Notes: generated from the sequence alone by a model not told the origin. Shown: positions 46,916-55,630, counted from the first letter of the stretch. The stretch: DNA of 64,000 nt from an uncultured Synechococcus sp. (GCA_913049535.1 CAJWYF010000007.1:1-64000), one strand, 5' to 3'. Made by a program: numbers and translations.

Positions 46916-48132
46916 GGCTTGACCTCCTGCTCCAGCACCGCCATCAAGAGCGGCGCGATGACCTCTGGAGACTGGTTACCGCTGATGACCGCGTTCAGCA
47001 ACGGTTGCGCCGGCAGGTTGAGGCGCTCAAGAGCGGCAAATTGCTGCAGGTTCAACAGCGTGCCGCGTCGGTACTGCTGCTCCTGCAACGCAATCAGGGG
47101 GTAGGCCTTCAGGGGCAAGGCGATTCCGGGATTGACCGGAATCACCGACCCCAGCTTCAAGGCCAGCGTGCGCTGCTGCACCAAGTTGGTGCTGAAGGTG
47201 GCCAGCCGGCGGGCGAGCTCCCGCTGGCGATGGCTGGACTGACGGCCAAAAGTCCAGATCCGCATCTGCACGAGCGGCTGCGGCGGACCAGCCGGTCCGC
47301 TGGGCAGGACGCCCCGGCCCAGCCTTGGGCCCAACTGACTCTGCAGACTCGGCAACCAGCGGTTGTTGCAAGCAATCCATTGGTAACGGCCACTGCTCAG
47401 TCCACGGCGTAGCTGCTCGGCATCCGCCTCAAACGCGATGGCAGGTTGCAGGTTGGCCAGCCTCAGCCAACGCAGAAAACGCTTGAGGTTCTCGGGCGTC
47501 GGCAGCTCAATGGCATCTGAATCCTGGGGATTGAAGCCGGTGTAAATCCACCACAGCTCACTGAAGGAGCTGGGCAGGCCAATGGTGGTTTCCTGCTTGG
47601 CCAGATCGATGAGCGCATCAAGGCTCTGGGGCGCTTCTGGCAGATGCTGGCGATCAAAACAGGCCAGCCCCGTGAAAACCACATAGGGGATTCCCAACCC
47701 CAACCCATCCATCTCAAGCGCATTGACAAGGGCAGGCCGGATGTTGGCGCGCTCTTGAACCGTCAGCTCCACCGGCTCGATCTGACCGCGGGCGCGAAGG
47801 GCCAGCAGATCGGTATTCAGCACAAGCATCAGATCCGGAGCCAGGCCACGGCGCTGAAGAAAATCGAGCCGTTGGTCGAACTCTGAGGTGTGCACCATCG
47901 ACCAACGCACCTCGGCGTCGGGGTTGTAACGCCGAAAGCTCTCCAACACGTCAGCAATGGCCTGCTTGGCATTGCCCGAATCAGCGGAAGCGTCCTCAGA
48001 GAGCACTTCCACCAGCACAGAAATCGTGCCGCCAGCTGCCAGGCGAGCCATCACGTGACGCCGCAGACCCAGCGCCAGCACCACAACCAGAAGCAGACCG
48101 GGCAGGAGCAGCCAGTGGACCCGTTTCAACAT
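46912..48132 (-). CDS. Extracellular solute-binding protein (family 1-like)
   Basis: About 406 residues from the ATG at 48132 (ATG at 48150 also possible). An N-terminal signal anchor (MLKRVHWLLLPGLLLVVVLA) leads to a type 1 sugar-binding-like fold: ADVLESFRRYNPDAEVRWSM, FLQRRGLAPDLMLVLNTDLL, GLGIPYVVFTGLACFDR and a late region PVNPGIALPLKAYPLIALQE. No ABC permease is nearby. It is coupled by overlap to an MscS channel gene, which suggests a functional pair. Confidence 0.8.
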   Translation of the reverse strand: MLKRVHWLLLPGLLLVVVLALGLRRHVMARLAAGGTISVLVEVLSEDASADSGNAKQAIADVLESFRRYNPDAEVRWSMVHTSEFDQRLDFLQRRGLAPDLMLVLNTDLLALRARGQIEPVELTVQERANIRPALVNALEMDGLGLGIPYVVFTGLACFDRQHLPEAPQSLDALIDLAKQETTIGLPSSFSELWWIYTGFNPQDSDAIELPTPENLKRFLRWLRLANLQPAIAFEADAEQLRRGLSSGRYQWIACNNRWLPSLQSQLGPRLGRGVLPSGPAGPPQPLVQMRIWTFGRQSSHRQRELARRLATFSTNLVQQRTLALKLGSVIPVNPGIALPLKAYPLIALQEQQYRRGTLLNLQQFAALERLNLPAQPLLNAVISGNQSPEVIAPLLMAVLEQEVKP

Positions 48133-48183
48133 TGAGGGCCGATGAACCATGCCCCCTTCAGTGTGCTGACCTCAGAGAAGACG

Positions 48184-48777
48184 TCAGGCTGAAAGCAACG
48201 GCATCTGCGAATCGTCATCCTCAAACCCCTCATCGGAGGCGGGCTCGCCGTGACGTTCGTCGATGAAACCACCATCGTCGAACGTTTCCGGCTCGGCCTG
48301 CAGCTCCTCGGAGCCCTGATCGTCCATGGACTCAGCGACCGCTCCATCCTCATCGGTGGGGTCATCACTATCGGAGCAGGCGCCGTCATCCAACGCGTCC
48401 TGGCTGAGCGCCTCGCCCGCCTCGCCATCCTCTTGATCGCGCAGCCCGTCAATCACCGTCAGCTCTGGCGTTGAGGCGGAGGGGACAACAGCAAGCAAGG
48501 ACTGCAGCTCCTGCATCTGCAGATCGCCCTGCTCAAGCAGGGCTTCTGTGACGGCCCGCTCAGCCCCATCGTCGTGTTGGGGATCCGCTTCCAGTTGTTG
48601 CACCTTCTGCTCCAACTGCAGCAGACGTCGGGTCAGCAGTGTGGTGAGGTCGATCAGGCCGTGCAGTTGCTGGCTGAGCAGCTGCTCCATCGAGACGGTG
48701 TTGGCGGAATCGCCCATCGAGCCTCCAGCGGAGAACGCGCTGATGGTATCGATGCTGTTGCCGGTGTCCATCCCCAC
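48184..48777 (-). CDS. Hypothetical acidic protein at the edge of the rod region
   Basis: A 197-residue protein, or 177 from a second ATG at 48717. The N-terminal half is helical with heptad-like Leu spacing (MEQLLSQQLHGLIDLTTLLT, RRLLQLEQKVQQLEADPQHD), consistent with a coiled coil. The C-terminal half is strongly acidic and low complexity. It is divergent from cpcT and probably belongs to the set of conserved unnamed genes seen in marine Synechococcus rod regions. Function unknown. Confidence 0.65.
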   Translation of the reverse strand: MGMDTGNSIDTISAFSAGGSMGDSANTVSMEQLLSQQLHGLIDLTTLLTRRLLQLEQKVQQLEADPQHDDGAERAVTEALLEQGDLQMQELQSLLAVVPSASTPELTVIDGLRDQEDGEAGEALSQDALDDGACSDSDDPTDEDGAVAESMDDQGSEELQAEPETFDDGGFIDERHGEPASDEGFEDDDSQMPLLSA

Positions 48778-48818
48778 CGATCGAGCGTGGCAGCATCGCA
48801 GTGGGTCGCAGCGCCACG

Positions 48819-49448
48819 ATGGGAGAACACCAACAGGCCGACGCCCTCAATCAGCTGACCCGATGGCTGTGCGGCAGTTTCGACAACCGGCAGCAGGCCT
48901 TTGACAACCCGCCGCTCTATGCCCACATCCGGGTGCGGTACCGGCCCATCGCCCAGCTAGAGCCCCGATCGCTCCTGATCGAGCAGGCCTATGCCATCAC
49001 TCCCAAAGAGCCGTACCGCGTTCGCGTGGTGCGTCCAACCCTCACCGCTGATGGGGTCATCACCGTGCTGAATTTCAGCATGAGTGAGCCCGAGCGTTTC
49101 TTTGGTGCCATCGATGATCCTGAGCAACGCCGTCAGATCACACCAGGTGATCTGACGCTCCTGGAGGGCTGCAGCACCATCATCGAAGCGCACCAAGACC
49201 ACTTCAGCGGCCAGGTGGAACCAGGATGCCGCTGCCGCGTTAGCCGCAAGGGGCGCGCCAGCTACGTGGTCAGTACGTTCCGGCTGGATCAGCACAGGAT
49301 GGAGACCATGGACCGCGGCCATGACCCCATCTCCCATGCACAGATCTGGGGGTCGTTACCAGGGCCATTCATCTTTGAGCGTGTGGAGGACTGCTCTGAT
49401 GAACTTCTTCCCCTCTGGGGTGGCCTCATGCAGCGCACCCGGCCATAA
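48819..49448 (+). CDS. cpcT: Phycocyanin beta Cys-153 bilin lyase (CpcT)
   Basis: A 209-residue CpcT/CpeT-family protein from the ATG at 48819. Family stretches are LTRWLCGSFDNRQQAFDNPP, EPRSLLIEQAYAITPKEPYR and CRCRVSRKGRASYVVSTFRL, ending with DRGHDPISHAQIWGSLPGPF. A clear CpeT is encoded elsewhere in this window, so this one is more likely CpcT, which attaches the bilin to the C-terminal cysteine of CpcB. Confidence 0.82.
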   Translation: MGEHQQADALNQLTRWLCGSFDNRQQAFDNPPLYAHIRVRYRPIAQLEPRSLLIEQAYAITPKEPYRVRVVRPTLTADGVITVLNFSMSEPERFFGAIDDPEQRRQITPGDLTLLEGCSTIIEAHQDHFSGQVEPGCRCRVSRKGRASYVVSTFRLDQHRMETMDRGHDPISHAQIWGSLPGPFIFERVEDCSDELLPLWGGLMQRTRP

Positions 49449-49472
49449 AGTCATCATCTCGAAGCCGGGGCC

Positions 49473-49919
49473 ATGCCCAAGCCACTGGAGTCAGGGTTGC
49501 ATCAGCTGCTGCAGCGGGCCGGCAAGCAGCGCGAACTCCTGCTGGATTCAGGGCACGGGATGGTTCGCATTGACCTCAAATCGGACAACCTGGCGCTGTG
49601 GCAGGACACCCAGGCCAGCCGAGATCCATCCGACAATCTGCTCGTGGCCTGTGAGAGCCACGCCGGAGCGCTAAGCGAGACGAAATTGACCTGGGTGGTG
49701 GGCTCGGCCATCCGCTCGACCCAGATCCAAACAGCCGCAGAAGGCTTGAGCCTGCTGCTGCAGCTCGGCGTGAGCGATGCCCAGGCCAAAGTGCTCAAGG
49801 AGAATTCACCAGGACTGGGCGATGGATTGACTTGGGCTGTGTATCTGGACCGACACGGCTGGCTGAGCGCCTCACCGGTCCCGAAGCCCGGTGAACTGAG
49901 TGAATGGCTGGTGGCTTAA
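49473..49919 (+). CDS. Unknown rod-region protein
   Basis: A 148-residue soluble protein with no recognised domain. The N-terminal MPKPLESGLHQLLQRAGKQR is helical, the middle mixes strands and helices (HGMVRIDLKSDNLALWQD, ETKLTWVVGSAIRSTQIQTA), and the end reads WAVYLDRHGWLSASPVPKPG. Located between cpcT and a phycobiliprotein-like gene on the same strand with very short gaps, so probably co-expressed with them. Confidence 0.7.
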   Translation: MPKPLESGLHQLLQRAGKQRELLLDSGHGMVRIDLKSDNLALWQDTQASRDPSDNLLVACESHAGALSETKLTWVVGSAIRSTQIQTAAEGLSLLLQLGVSDAQAKVLKENSPGLGDGLTWAVYLDRHGWLSASPVPKPGELSEWLVA

Positions 49920-49922
49920 GTG

Positions 49923-50519
49923 ATGGCCGGCTCGTACACCGCAGCTGATCAGATCCAACAGCTGGCACAACGCTGCCGGGTGCTGGGCCTACCCCAGCGG
50001 CAGGACATCTGCCCTGAGGCTCGAGACGTGCTCCTCCAGGCTGATCGTGACAAGCGGCTGTTGCTCGAAGGGGAGATCTCAGTTTTATGCCGCACCTCAG
50101 GGGCTGATCCCGATGCGCTGTCCGAGCTTCAAGAGCACGTTCAACAGCTCGTGGATGCGACCAAAACCCACCTGATTAATGAACATCCCGAGCTGGTGCA
50201 ACCTGGGGGAGCGCTGCACCCAGAGCATCGCTCAGAGGCCTGCTGGCGCGACTGCTTTCACTTCCTGAGGGTGAGCTGCTATGCCGTCGCCGTTCGACAG
50301 CCCCTTCTTTGCGATGACGACGGCATGGCCAACCTCGGGCGGCTATACGCACTCATGGGCGTGCCGGTCGATGCCCTGCTGATGGCGCTCAGGGAGATGC
50401 GCCACCTGGCCGCCCTGACCTATGAGCCAATCGCTCCTGAACAGGACAGCGGCACCCTTGATGCAGCGCTTGGGGAACTCATCAGCAACATCGAGCACCA
50501 TCGGGTTACGAGCTGCTAA
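49923..50519 (+). CDS. Divergent phycobiliprotein-like protein
   Basis: About 198 residues from the ATG at 49923. The second half resembles the core of phycobiliprotein alpha and beta chains: EACWRDCFHFLRVSCYAVAV aligns by eye with the [20 protein letters not shown] region of MpeB, followed by NLGRLYALMGVPVDALLMAL, like the [11 protein letters not shown] stretch. The Cys that normally carries the bilin at position 82 is kept. The usual globin-like N-terminal pattern is much weaker. It may be an assembly or degradation factor with a phycobiliprotein fold. Function unknown. Confidence 0.65.
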   Translation: MAGSYTAADQIQQLAQRCRVLGLPQRQDICPEARDVLLQADRDKRLLLEGEISVLCRTSGADPDALSELQEHVQQLVDATKTHLINEHPELVQPGGALHPEHRSEACWRDCFHFLRVSCYAVAVRQPLLCDDDGMANLGRLYALMGVPVDALLMALREMRHLAALTYEPIAPEQDSGTLDAALGELISNIEHHRVTSC

Positions 50520-50583
50520 GAGGTCAAACCCTTCAGCCATTGGCCGGTGAAAATCCACTCTATTGCTGAATGAGCACTCAACA

Positions 50584-51357
50584 ATGACCATTCCTGTGCT
50601 GAGTTATCCATTGACCTCTCAGAACGCACGGGTGAGCGATCTGGCAGGAGATTTACAGACCAACGGGTTAGCCACAATTACATTTGCAGGCTCAGGTCAC
50701 GAAACCTACAACAGCGAAGTTGACGAGTTAATCAACAAGGCGTACCGCCAGATCTTCTTTCACGCAATGAAAAGCGATCGCGACGCATACCTTGAATCCC
50801 AACTACGGAACGGTGAAATCACTATTCGCGATTTCATCCGAGGCTTACTGCTGTCGCGCCGATTCAGCGAGGGATATTTCAATTGCAGCAGTAATTACCG
50901 CATGGTGGATCAAGTCGTTGGACGGATCCTGGGACGTCCTGTTCATGGAGATGCAGAGCGCCGGGCCTGGGCCATCGTGATCGCGGAGAAAGGCTTCAAG
51001 GCCTTCATCGATGAAATCCTGAACGGCGATGAGTACATGGCCTGTTTTGGCTACGACCGCGTCCCGCAGCAACGCGCACGGACGCTTCCAGGCCAGAGCA
51101 TCGGTGAGATCCCGATCTATCAACGCTTCCCCCGTTACGGAGCCGACTGGCGCGACAGCCTGCAAGAACGGGCCCCAAGTGCACAATTTGGCCTCCAGAA
51201 CGACACATCATCACAGGCGTCGGCTGTCTGGATTGGAGGCCAGCCTCCGGCATGGACCGTGAAGGTCTGGCTTGCCCTGTTTGCAATCGGTGGCCTTGAG
51301 CTCACCCGCGTGCTGCTGACCGTTGCTGGTGCGATGCTGAAGACAGGAGGGGAGTGA
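50584..51357 (+). CDS. cpcL: CpcL-type rod linker with membrane anchor
   Basis: About 257 residues from the ATG at 50584. A linker domain (DELINKAYRQIFFHAMKSDR, EITIRDFIRGLLLSRRFSEG, QVVGRILGRPVHGDAERRAW) is followed by a Pro/Arg spacer and a hydrophobic C-terminal helix (VKVWLALFAIGGLELTRVLL). The C-terminal helix is the hallmark of CpcL (also called CpcG2), which ties rods without a core to the thylakoid and favours photosystem I in other cyanobacteria. Confidence 0.85.
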   Translation: MTIPVLSYPLTSQNARVSDLAGDLQTNGLATITFAGSGHETYNSEVDELINKAYRQIFFHAMKSDRDAYLESQLRNGEITIRDFIRGLLLSRRFSEGYFNCSSNYRMVDQVVGRILGRPVHGDAERRAWAIVIAEKGFKAFIDEILNGDEYMACFGYDRVPQQRARTLPGQSIGEIPIYQRFPRYGADWRDSLQERAPSAQFGLQNDTSSQASAVWIGGQPPAWTVKVWLALFAIGGLELTRVLLTVAGAMLKTGGE

Positions 51358-51389
51358 GCAGGTGAGAATCGTTGCTGAGTAGCACGTCT

Positions 51390-52106
51390 GTGGTGACCCC
51401 CCATCCAGCGCATCTGGAGCTTGAGACCTGGAATCCACCCGAGAACGCCGAGGCAGCTTCTCAACCTGACGGGCGGGTGGATGCCAGGGGGGCCAACTGG
51501 AGCGGCTGCGCCCTCGGTTCTGCAGACCTAAGTGGTGCCAAGCTCTGCCGCACAGACCTGCGTGGGACTGACCTGAGCGGCAGCAATCTTGAAGATGCTG
51601 ACCTGCGGCTTGCCAGGTACGACACCAGCACGCGTTGGCCTGACGGCTTTGACCCATGCGGTTGTGGGGCGGTGGGACCGGGCGCACGACTGAGTGGAGT
51701 GTTTCTCAACAGCACTGACCTCAGAGGCATGGATCTACGAGGCGCTGTCCTGATGGGGACATACCTCAGCGGCGCAGACTTGAGCGGGGCCGTGCTCGAT
51801 GGCGTCCGGCTGGCCGGCGCCGATCTCAGACGGACCGTCATGCGAGGCGCCAGCTGCGTTGGCACACGATTCGGGAATGCCCAGCTTGATTTTGCGGATC
51901 TTCGCGGAGCTCAACTTCAGGACGCACAGCTTGACAGCGTGGAATCCATTCGGGGAGCGGACTTCAGCGCAGCCGTTGGTCTTGAGTCAATCCGAGCGCA
52001 ACTGCTGGGCCGCGAGGCCCATGAGCTGGACTGCTGGAACCCGCTAACCCGCAGCACGACGCGGGAGAGCCTCTCGGAAGACTCTGTCGGTAGCGCCATG
52101 AACTAA
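51390..52106 (+). CDS. Pentapeptide-repeat protein
   Basis: About 238 residues; start is one of two adjacent GTG codons (51390, 51393) or a TTG at 51372. The repeat A(D/N)LXX runs through most of the protein, for example LSGAKLCRTDLRGTDLSGSN and LSGADLSGAVLDGVRLAGAD, split by a 35-residue insert containing FDPCGCGAVGPGA. The fold should be a right-handed square beta-helix. It lies between cpcL and cpeC in the rod region; role unknown. Confidence 0.8.
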   Translation: MVTPHPAHLELETWNPPENAEAASQPDGRVDARGANWSGCALGSADLSGAKLCRTDLRGTDLSGSNLEDADLRLARYDTSTRWPDGFDPCGCGAVGPGARLSGVFLNSTDLRGMDLRGAVLMGTYLSGADLSGAVLDGVRLAGADLRRTVMRGASCVGTRFGNAQLDFADLRGAQLQDAQLDSVESIRGADFSAAVGLESIRAQLLGREAHELDCWNPLTRSTTRESLSEDSVGSAMN

Positions 52107-52221
52107 CAAGCCTCATCCCAGCTGCTGCAAGGGATGCAGAGGTTGAGCTTTATAAACAAATGCCTGGTCCTGCAGACATTTGTTCGACGATACGTCGGCG
52201 CGTCGGGTTGAATCAGTCTCA

Positions 52222-53100
52222 ATGCCTTTTGGTCCTGCTTCGCTTTTGGGGGTAGAGCGCTTCGACAGCGAAGCCCCTGTTGAACTCATCCCAGGCGATA
52301 CTGACGCCGAGAAAGAGCAGATCATCAAGGCGATTTATCGCCAGGTGCTCGGGAACGCCTATGTGATGGATAGCGAGAGGCAGCTCGTTCTCGAATCGCA
52401 ATTCAAGCTCGGCGAAATCAGCGTCCGTGAGTTTGTGCGCCGTCTTGCCAAGAGCGACTTATATCGCGGGCGCTTCTTTGAGAGCTGCGCTAGGTATCGC
52501 TACATCGAGCTGGCTTTCCGACACCTGCTTGGAAGGGCACCAGCTGACTTCGAGGAAATGCGCTGTCATGCCGAGCGCTTGGACGCCAAAGGCTATGAGG
52601 CTGATATCGACAGCTTCATCGACAGCGATGAGTACCAAGATTGCTTTGACGAGTGGACAGTGCCCTACCAGCGGGGCTGGAAAACGGAAAGCTGCAAAAC
52701 CCTGCAGGAATTCACCTGGAGTTTTCAACTTCTGCGTGGCAATTCCAGCAGCAGCCTCAAGGGCAGCCTCTCGGGGATTCGCTCGAAGCTCGGCGGCTCG
52801 GTTTACCAAAACAATCCGATCCCAGTTGTTCCACCTTCATCTGAAGAGTCTCAAGGCTGGAGCTTCAGACCTGCAACAAACATGCAGGAAGCCGCAACAC
52901 GTCTTGGCGCATCCTCTGGCGACGAAGGTCGTACATATCGCGTCGAGGTGACCTCCTACAAGGCCAACAACGTCAGACGGATTTCTCGTTATGTGAAATC
53001 CAACCGTGTGTATTACGTACCCTTTGAGAAACTCTCTGAGCAGTTCATTCGAATCCACAGAGAAGGGGGGAAGATCTCCAGCATTACACCTGTCACGTAA
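52222..53100 (+). CDS. cpeC: Phycoerythrin I rod linker CpeC
   Basis: About 292 residues from the ATG at 52222. Linker domain at about 40-180 (IIKAIYRQVLGNAYVMDSER, EISVREFVRRLAKSDLYRGR, LLGRAPADFEEMRCHAERLD) and a C-terminal CpcD-like domain (RTYRVEVTSYKANNVRRISR to FIRIHREGGKISSITPV). It is first in an operon with the order of cpeCDESTR known from other cyanobacteria. Confidence 0.87.
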   Translation: MPFGPASLLGVERFDSEAPVELIPGDTDAEKEQIIKAIYRQVLGNAYVMDSERQLVLESQFKLGEISVREFVRRLAKSDLYRGRFFESCARYRYIELAFRHLLGRAPADFEEMRCHAERLDAKGYEADIDSFIDSDEYQDCFDEWTVPYQRGWKTESCKTLQEFTWSFQLLRGNSSSSLKGSLSGIRSKLGGSVYQNNPIPVVPPSSEESQGWSFRPATNMQEAATRLGASSGDEGRTYRVEVTSYKANNVRRISRYVKSNRVYYVPFEKLSEQFIRIHREGGKISSITPVT

Positions 53101-53161
53101 CTCAGGACATTCGACAGGACACCACTCACCGCCCAAACAGCACACCTCACTGAACTGAACC

Positions 53162-54811
53162 ATGACTGGCAACCAACCTTCCTCCCTGGGCTTTGGGGCT
53201 ACCAACAAGTGGAGCAACCCCGTTTCGTTCCAGCGCAAAGGAGCGCCAGCAAAAGGCGCCGCACTCACCAGCGGTGAATACCTGAAGCAGTCTTGCGACC
53301 AAATGAAGATTGGCGTGGGGCCTCGCTCTCACGAAGACTGCCCTCACCGCGTCACAGCGGAGTGCTACAGCCCAGAAGACAATGGTTCGCTGGATCAAGC
53401 CATCACGGCCGCGTATCGCCAGGTCTATGGCAACGCCCACGTGATGGACTTTGAGCGCTCACCCGAGTTAGAGGCTCAACTGAGAAACGGTGATCTTGAT
53501 ATTCGAGATTTTGTACGAAACCTAGCCAAAAGCAGCTTTTACAAGGGGCGCTTTTTTGAATCAGTTGCCCCCCAACGCGGCATTGAGTTGAATTTCAAAC
53601 ATCTTCTGGGCCGTGCACCTCAGAGCCAAGCTGAGGTATCGGCCAAGATCAGCATGCTTGCCGAACATGGCTATGAGGCTGTAATCGACAGCTTCATTGA
53701 CTCTGCAGAGTACTTGGAAGTCTTTGGAAGTGACATCGTCCCTTATGCCCGTGCCTGGAGCTCACCAGCTGACCTGGCAACTGCAGCCTTCCCAATGCTG
53801 GCGGCTCTACAGAAAAGCTTTGCAGGTAGCGACAGTGCTCGTGGCGGCAGCAGCACGCTGACACGAAGCCTGGCAAGCAACACTGCGCCACGCATCAGTA
53901 TTCCTACGCAGGTTGTGGGCGTGCGCCCCACAGCTGGCTACACCGCGGGACGATTCAGCAGCAAAGCGCCAGGCGTCACAAGCGGTCAGGACACTGCACC
54001 AATGCGCGGTGATACCTACGTGACATTCGGCCTTGGCCAGAGGGAGCAGGAGACTTACCAACGCTGCCCAGGTGATAGCGCTGATGAAATCAATGGTCTG
54101 ATCAGGGCCACATACAAGCAGGTCATGGGTAATCCTCATCTGATGGAGTTTGAACGCGCGATTTCTGCAGAAAGCAAGTACATCGACGGTTACCTCAGCA
54201 CACGTGAGTTTGTTCGTGCGATCGGCTTGTCAGCTGAGTACAAGCGACGTTTCTTTGAAACGAATGCCCCCTACCGTTTCATTGAACTGAACTTCAAACA
54301 CTTCCTAGGTCGGGCCCCGCAATCCCAAGCCGAAATCAGCGAACATACGAAGATCTTGGCTGAAGGTGGTTACGAAGCCGAAATTTGCAGCTATGTCGAT
54401 TCTGAAGAATACCAATCAACCTTTGGTGAGGATACGGTTCCCTTTGCACGCATCCTCACGGAGAACGGAAGGGCTCAAGTTGCCTTTAACCGCCATCTGA
54501 GCCTTGCCGAAGGATTTGCTGCCAGCGACACCGTTCTGAGCAGCTCTTCATTGGTGAATTCTGTTGCAACAGGAATGGTGCCAAGCGGTTGGAGCAGCAC
54601 GACAAGCCGAATCAACCGAACGGGCACGCAATCCGGAGCTCCTGACCCAACCAAAAAACGCTTCCGTATTGTTGTGGCAGCACAGACAGCTCGTTCCCGC
54701 CAGCGCACAGCCAACTCAACGTATTTGGTCTCTGGTAAGGACATGAGCTCCCAGATGAAGTACATCCACGCACGTGGGGGACGGATTCTGTCGGTGACAG
54801 AGGTGATGTGA
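53162..54811 (+). CDS. Two-domain phycoerythrin linker
   Basis: A 549-residue protein with two complete linker domains and a C-terminal CpcD-like domain. Domain 1 (about 75-215) follows a cysteine extension (Cys45 and Cys60, CDQMKIGVGPRSHEDCPHRV) as in phycoerythrin II linkers. Domain 2 (about 300-440: LIRATYKQVMGNPHLMEFER to YEAEICSYVDSEEYQSTFGE) lacks that extension. The end (KKRFRIVVAAQTARSRQRTA to YIHARGGRILSVTEVM) is CpcD-like. It occupies the cpeD position. It could join two phycoerythrin hexamers, possibly one of each type; it may be what is called MpeD or CpeE in marine strains. Confidence 0.85.
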   Translation: MTGNQPSSLGFGATNKWSNPVSFQRKGAPAKGAALTSGEYLKQSCDQMKIGVGPRSHEDCPHRVTAECYSPEDNGSLDQAITAAYRQVYGNAHVMDFERSPELEAQLRNGDLDIRDFVRNLAKSSFYKGRFFESVAPQRGIELNFKHLLGRAPQSQAEVSAKISMLAEHGYEAVIDSFIDSAEYLEVFGSDIVPYARAWSSPADLATAAFPMLAALQKSFAGSDSARGGSSTLTRSLASNTAPRISIPTQVVGVRPTAGYTAGRFSSKAPGVTSGQDTAPMRGDTYVTFGLGQREQETYQRCPGDSADEINGLIRATYKQVMGNPHLMEFERAISAESKYIDGYLSTREFVRAIGLSAEYKRRFFETNAPYRFIELNFKHFLGRAPQSQAEISEHTKILAEGGYEAEICSYVDSEEYQSTFGEDTVPFARILTENGRAQVAFNRHLSLAEGFAASDTVLSSSSLVNSVATGMVPSGWSSTTSRINRTGTQSGAPDPTKKRFRIVVAAQTARSRQRTANSTYLVSGKDMSSQMKYIHARGGRILSVTEVM

Positions 54812-54835
54812 AGCCGATCGAACATTGCAAGGTAA

Positions 54836-54859
54836 GCCCCATGGGAAAACCCATGGGGC
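54836..54859 (+). promoter_or_regulatory. Intercistronic RNA hairpin
   Basis: A perfect 10-base stem, gccccatggg/cccatggggc, with an aaaa loop lies between the two-domain linker stop and the next linker ATG at 54893. No T-run follows, so it is not a classical terminator. It probably sets an mRNA 3' end or protects the upstream message, as hairpins do in other phycobilisome operons. Confidence 0.8.
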
Positions 54860-54892
54860 GGAGATGAAGATTCCAACACCACAACAACCCCC

Positions 54893-55630
54893 ATGGCTGA
54901 CATCAAGACTCTCGCAACACAAGCCAACGTGGACATCACCCATGCTGGCGATGTAATTCAGCAGATCTACAGGCAGGTCTTCGGGAACAAGCACTTGATG
55001 GAGCTCGATATCAATCCATCACTCGAAGCGCTGTTCATGAATGGAGACATGAATGTGCAAGAGTTTGTCTACGCATTGGCTCAATCCGAGAGCTACAAAA
55101 GAATGTTTCTTGAGCCCAACAGTCAATATAGATTTGTCGAGCTGAACTTTAAGCATTTACTAGGCAGGCCGCCTAGGGACCAGTCAGAGCTCATGAAACA
55201 CGTCAGATTGTTCGCCGAGGAAGGTTATGAATCTGAAATTGCTAGTTACATCTACAACGAAGAATATCTCTCAGTATTTGGACTTGATAAAGTCCCCTAC
55301 AACAGAGCATCTGAAAGCATTAAGGGCGGCACAACCATTGGCTATACACGTGCTGCAATCTTGGATCCAGGCTATGCCGGATTTGATGGCGGCACTCAGA
55401 AGGGAAAGCTGACCAACAGCCTCGGGACTGCGACATCACCGTCCATTGTTGAGCGGAAAGCCATTGGAACGGCCAATAGCTTCACCATTGTCTGGACCTC
55501 AAGGATTCAGGTTGGACCCAACCGTCGTGCTGTACAGAAGTCGGTGGTGACTCAGAGTTCGATGTCGTCCACCATCAGGGGAATCCAGTCCCAGGGTGGC
55601 AGCATCCAATCAATCCGAGCCAACGCTTAA
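54893..55630 (+). CDS. cpeE: Phycoerythrin I rod linker (CpeE position)
   Basis: A 245-residue linker. Linker domain at about 15-150 (VIQQIYRQVFGNKHLMELDI, NVQEFVYALAQSESYKRMFL, HLLGRPPRDQSELMKHVRLF) and CpcD-like C terminus (NSFTIVWTSRIQVGPNRRAV, IRGIQSQGGSIQSIRANA). It has no cysteine extension. The name follows gene order just before cpeS; the naming of these linkers differs between strains. Confidence 0.8.
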   Translation: MADIKTLATQANVDITHAGDVIQQIYRQVFGNKHLMELDINPSLEALFMNGDMNVQEFVYALAQSESYKRMFLEPNSQYRFVELNFKHLLGRPPRDQSELMKHVRLFAEEGYESEIASYIYNEEYLSVFGLDKVPYNRASESIKGGTTIGYTRAAILDPGYAGFDGGTQKGKLTNSLGTATSPSIVERKAIGTANSFTIVWTSRIQVGPNRRAVQKSVVTQSSMSSTIRGIQSQGGSIQSIRANA

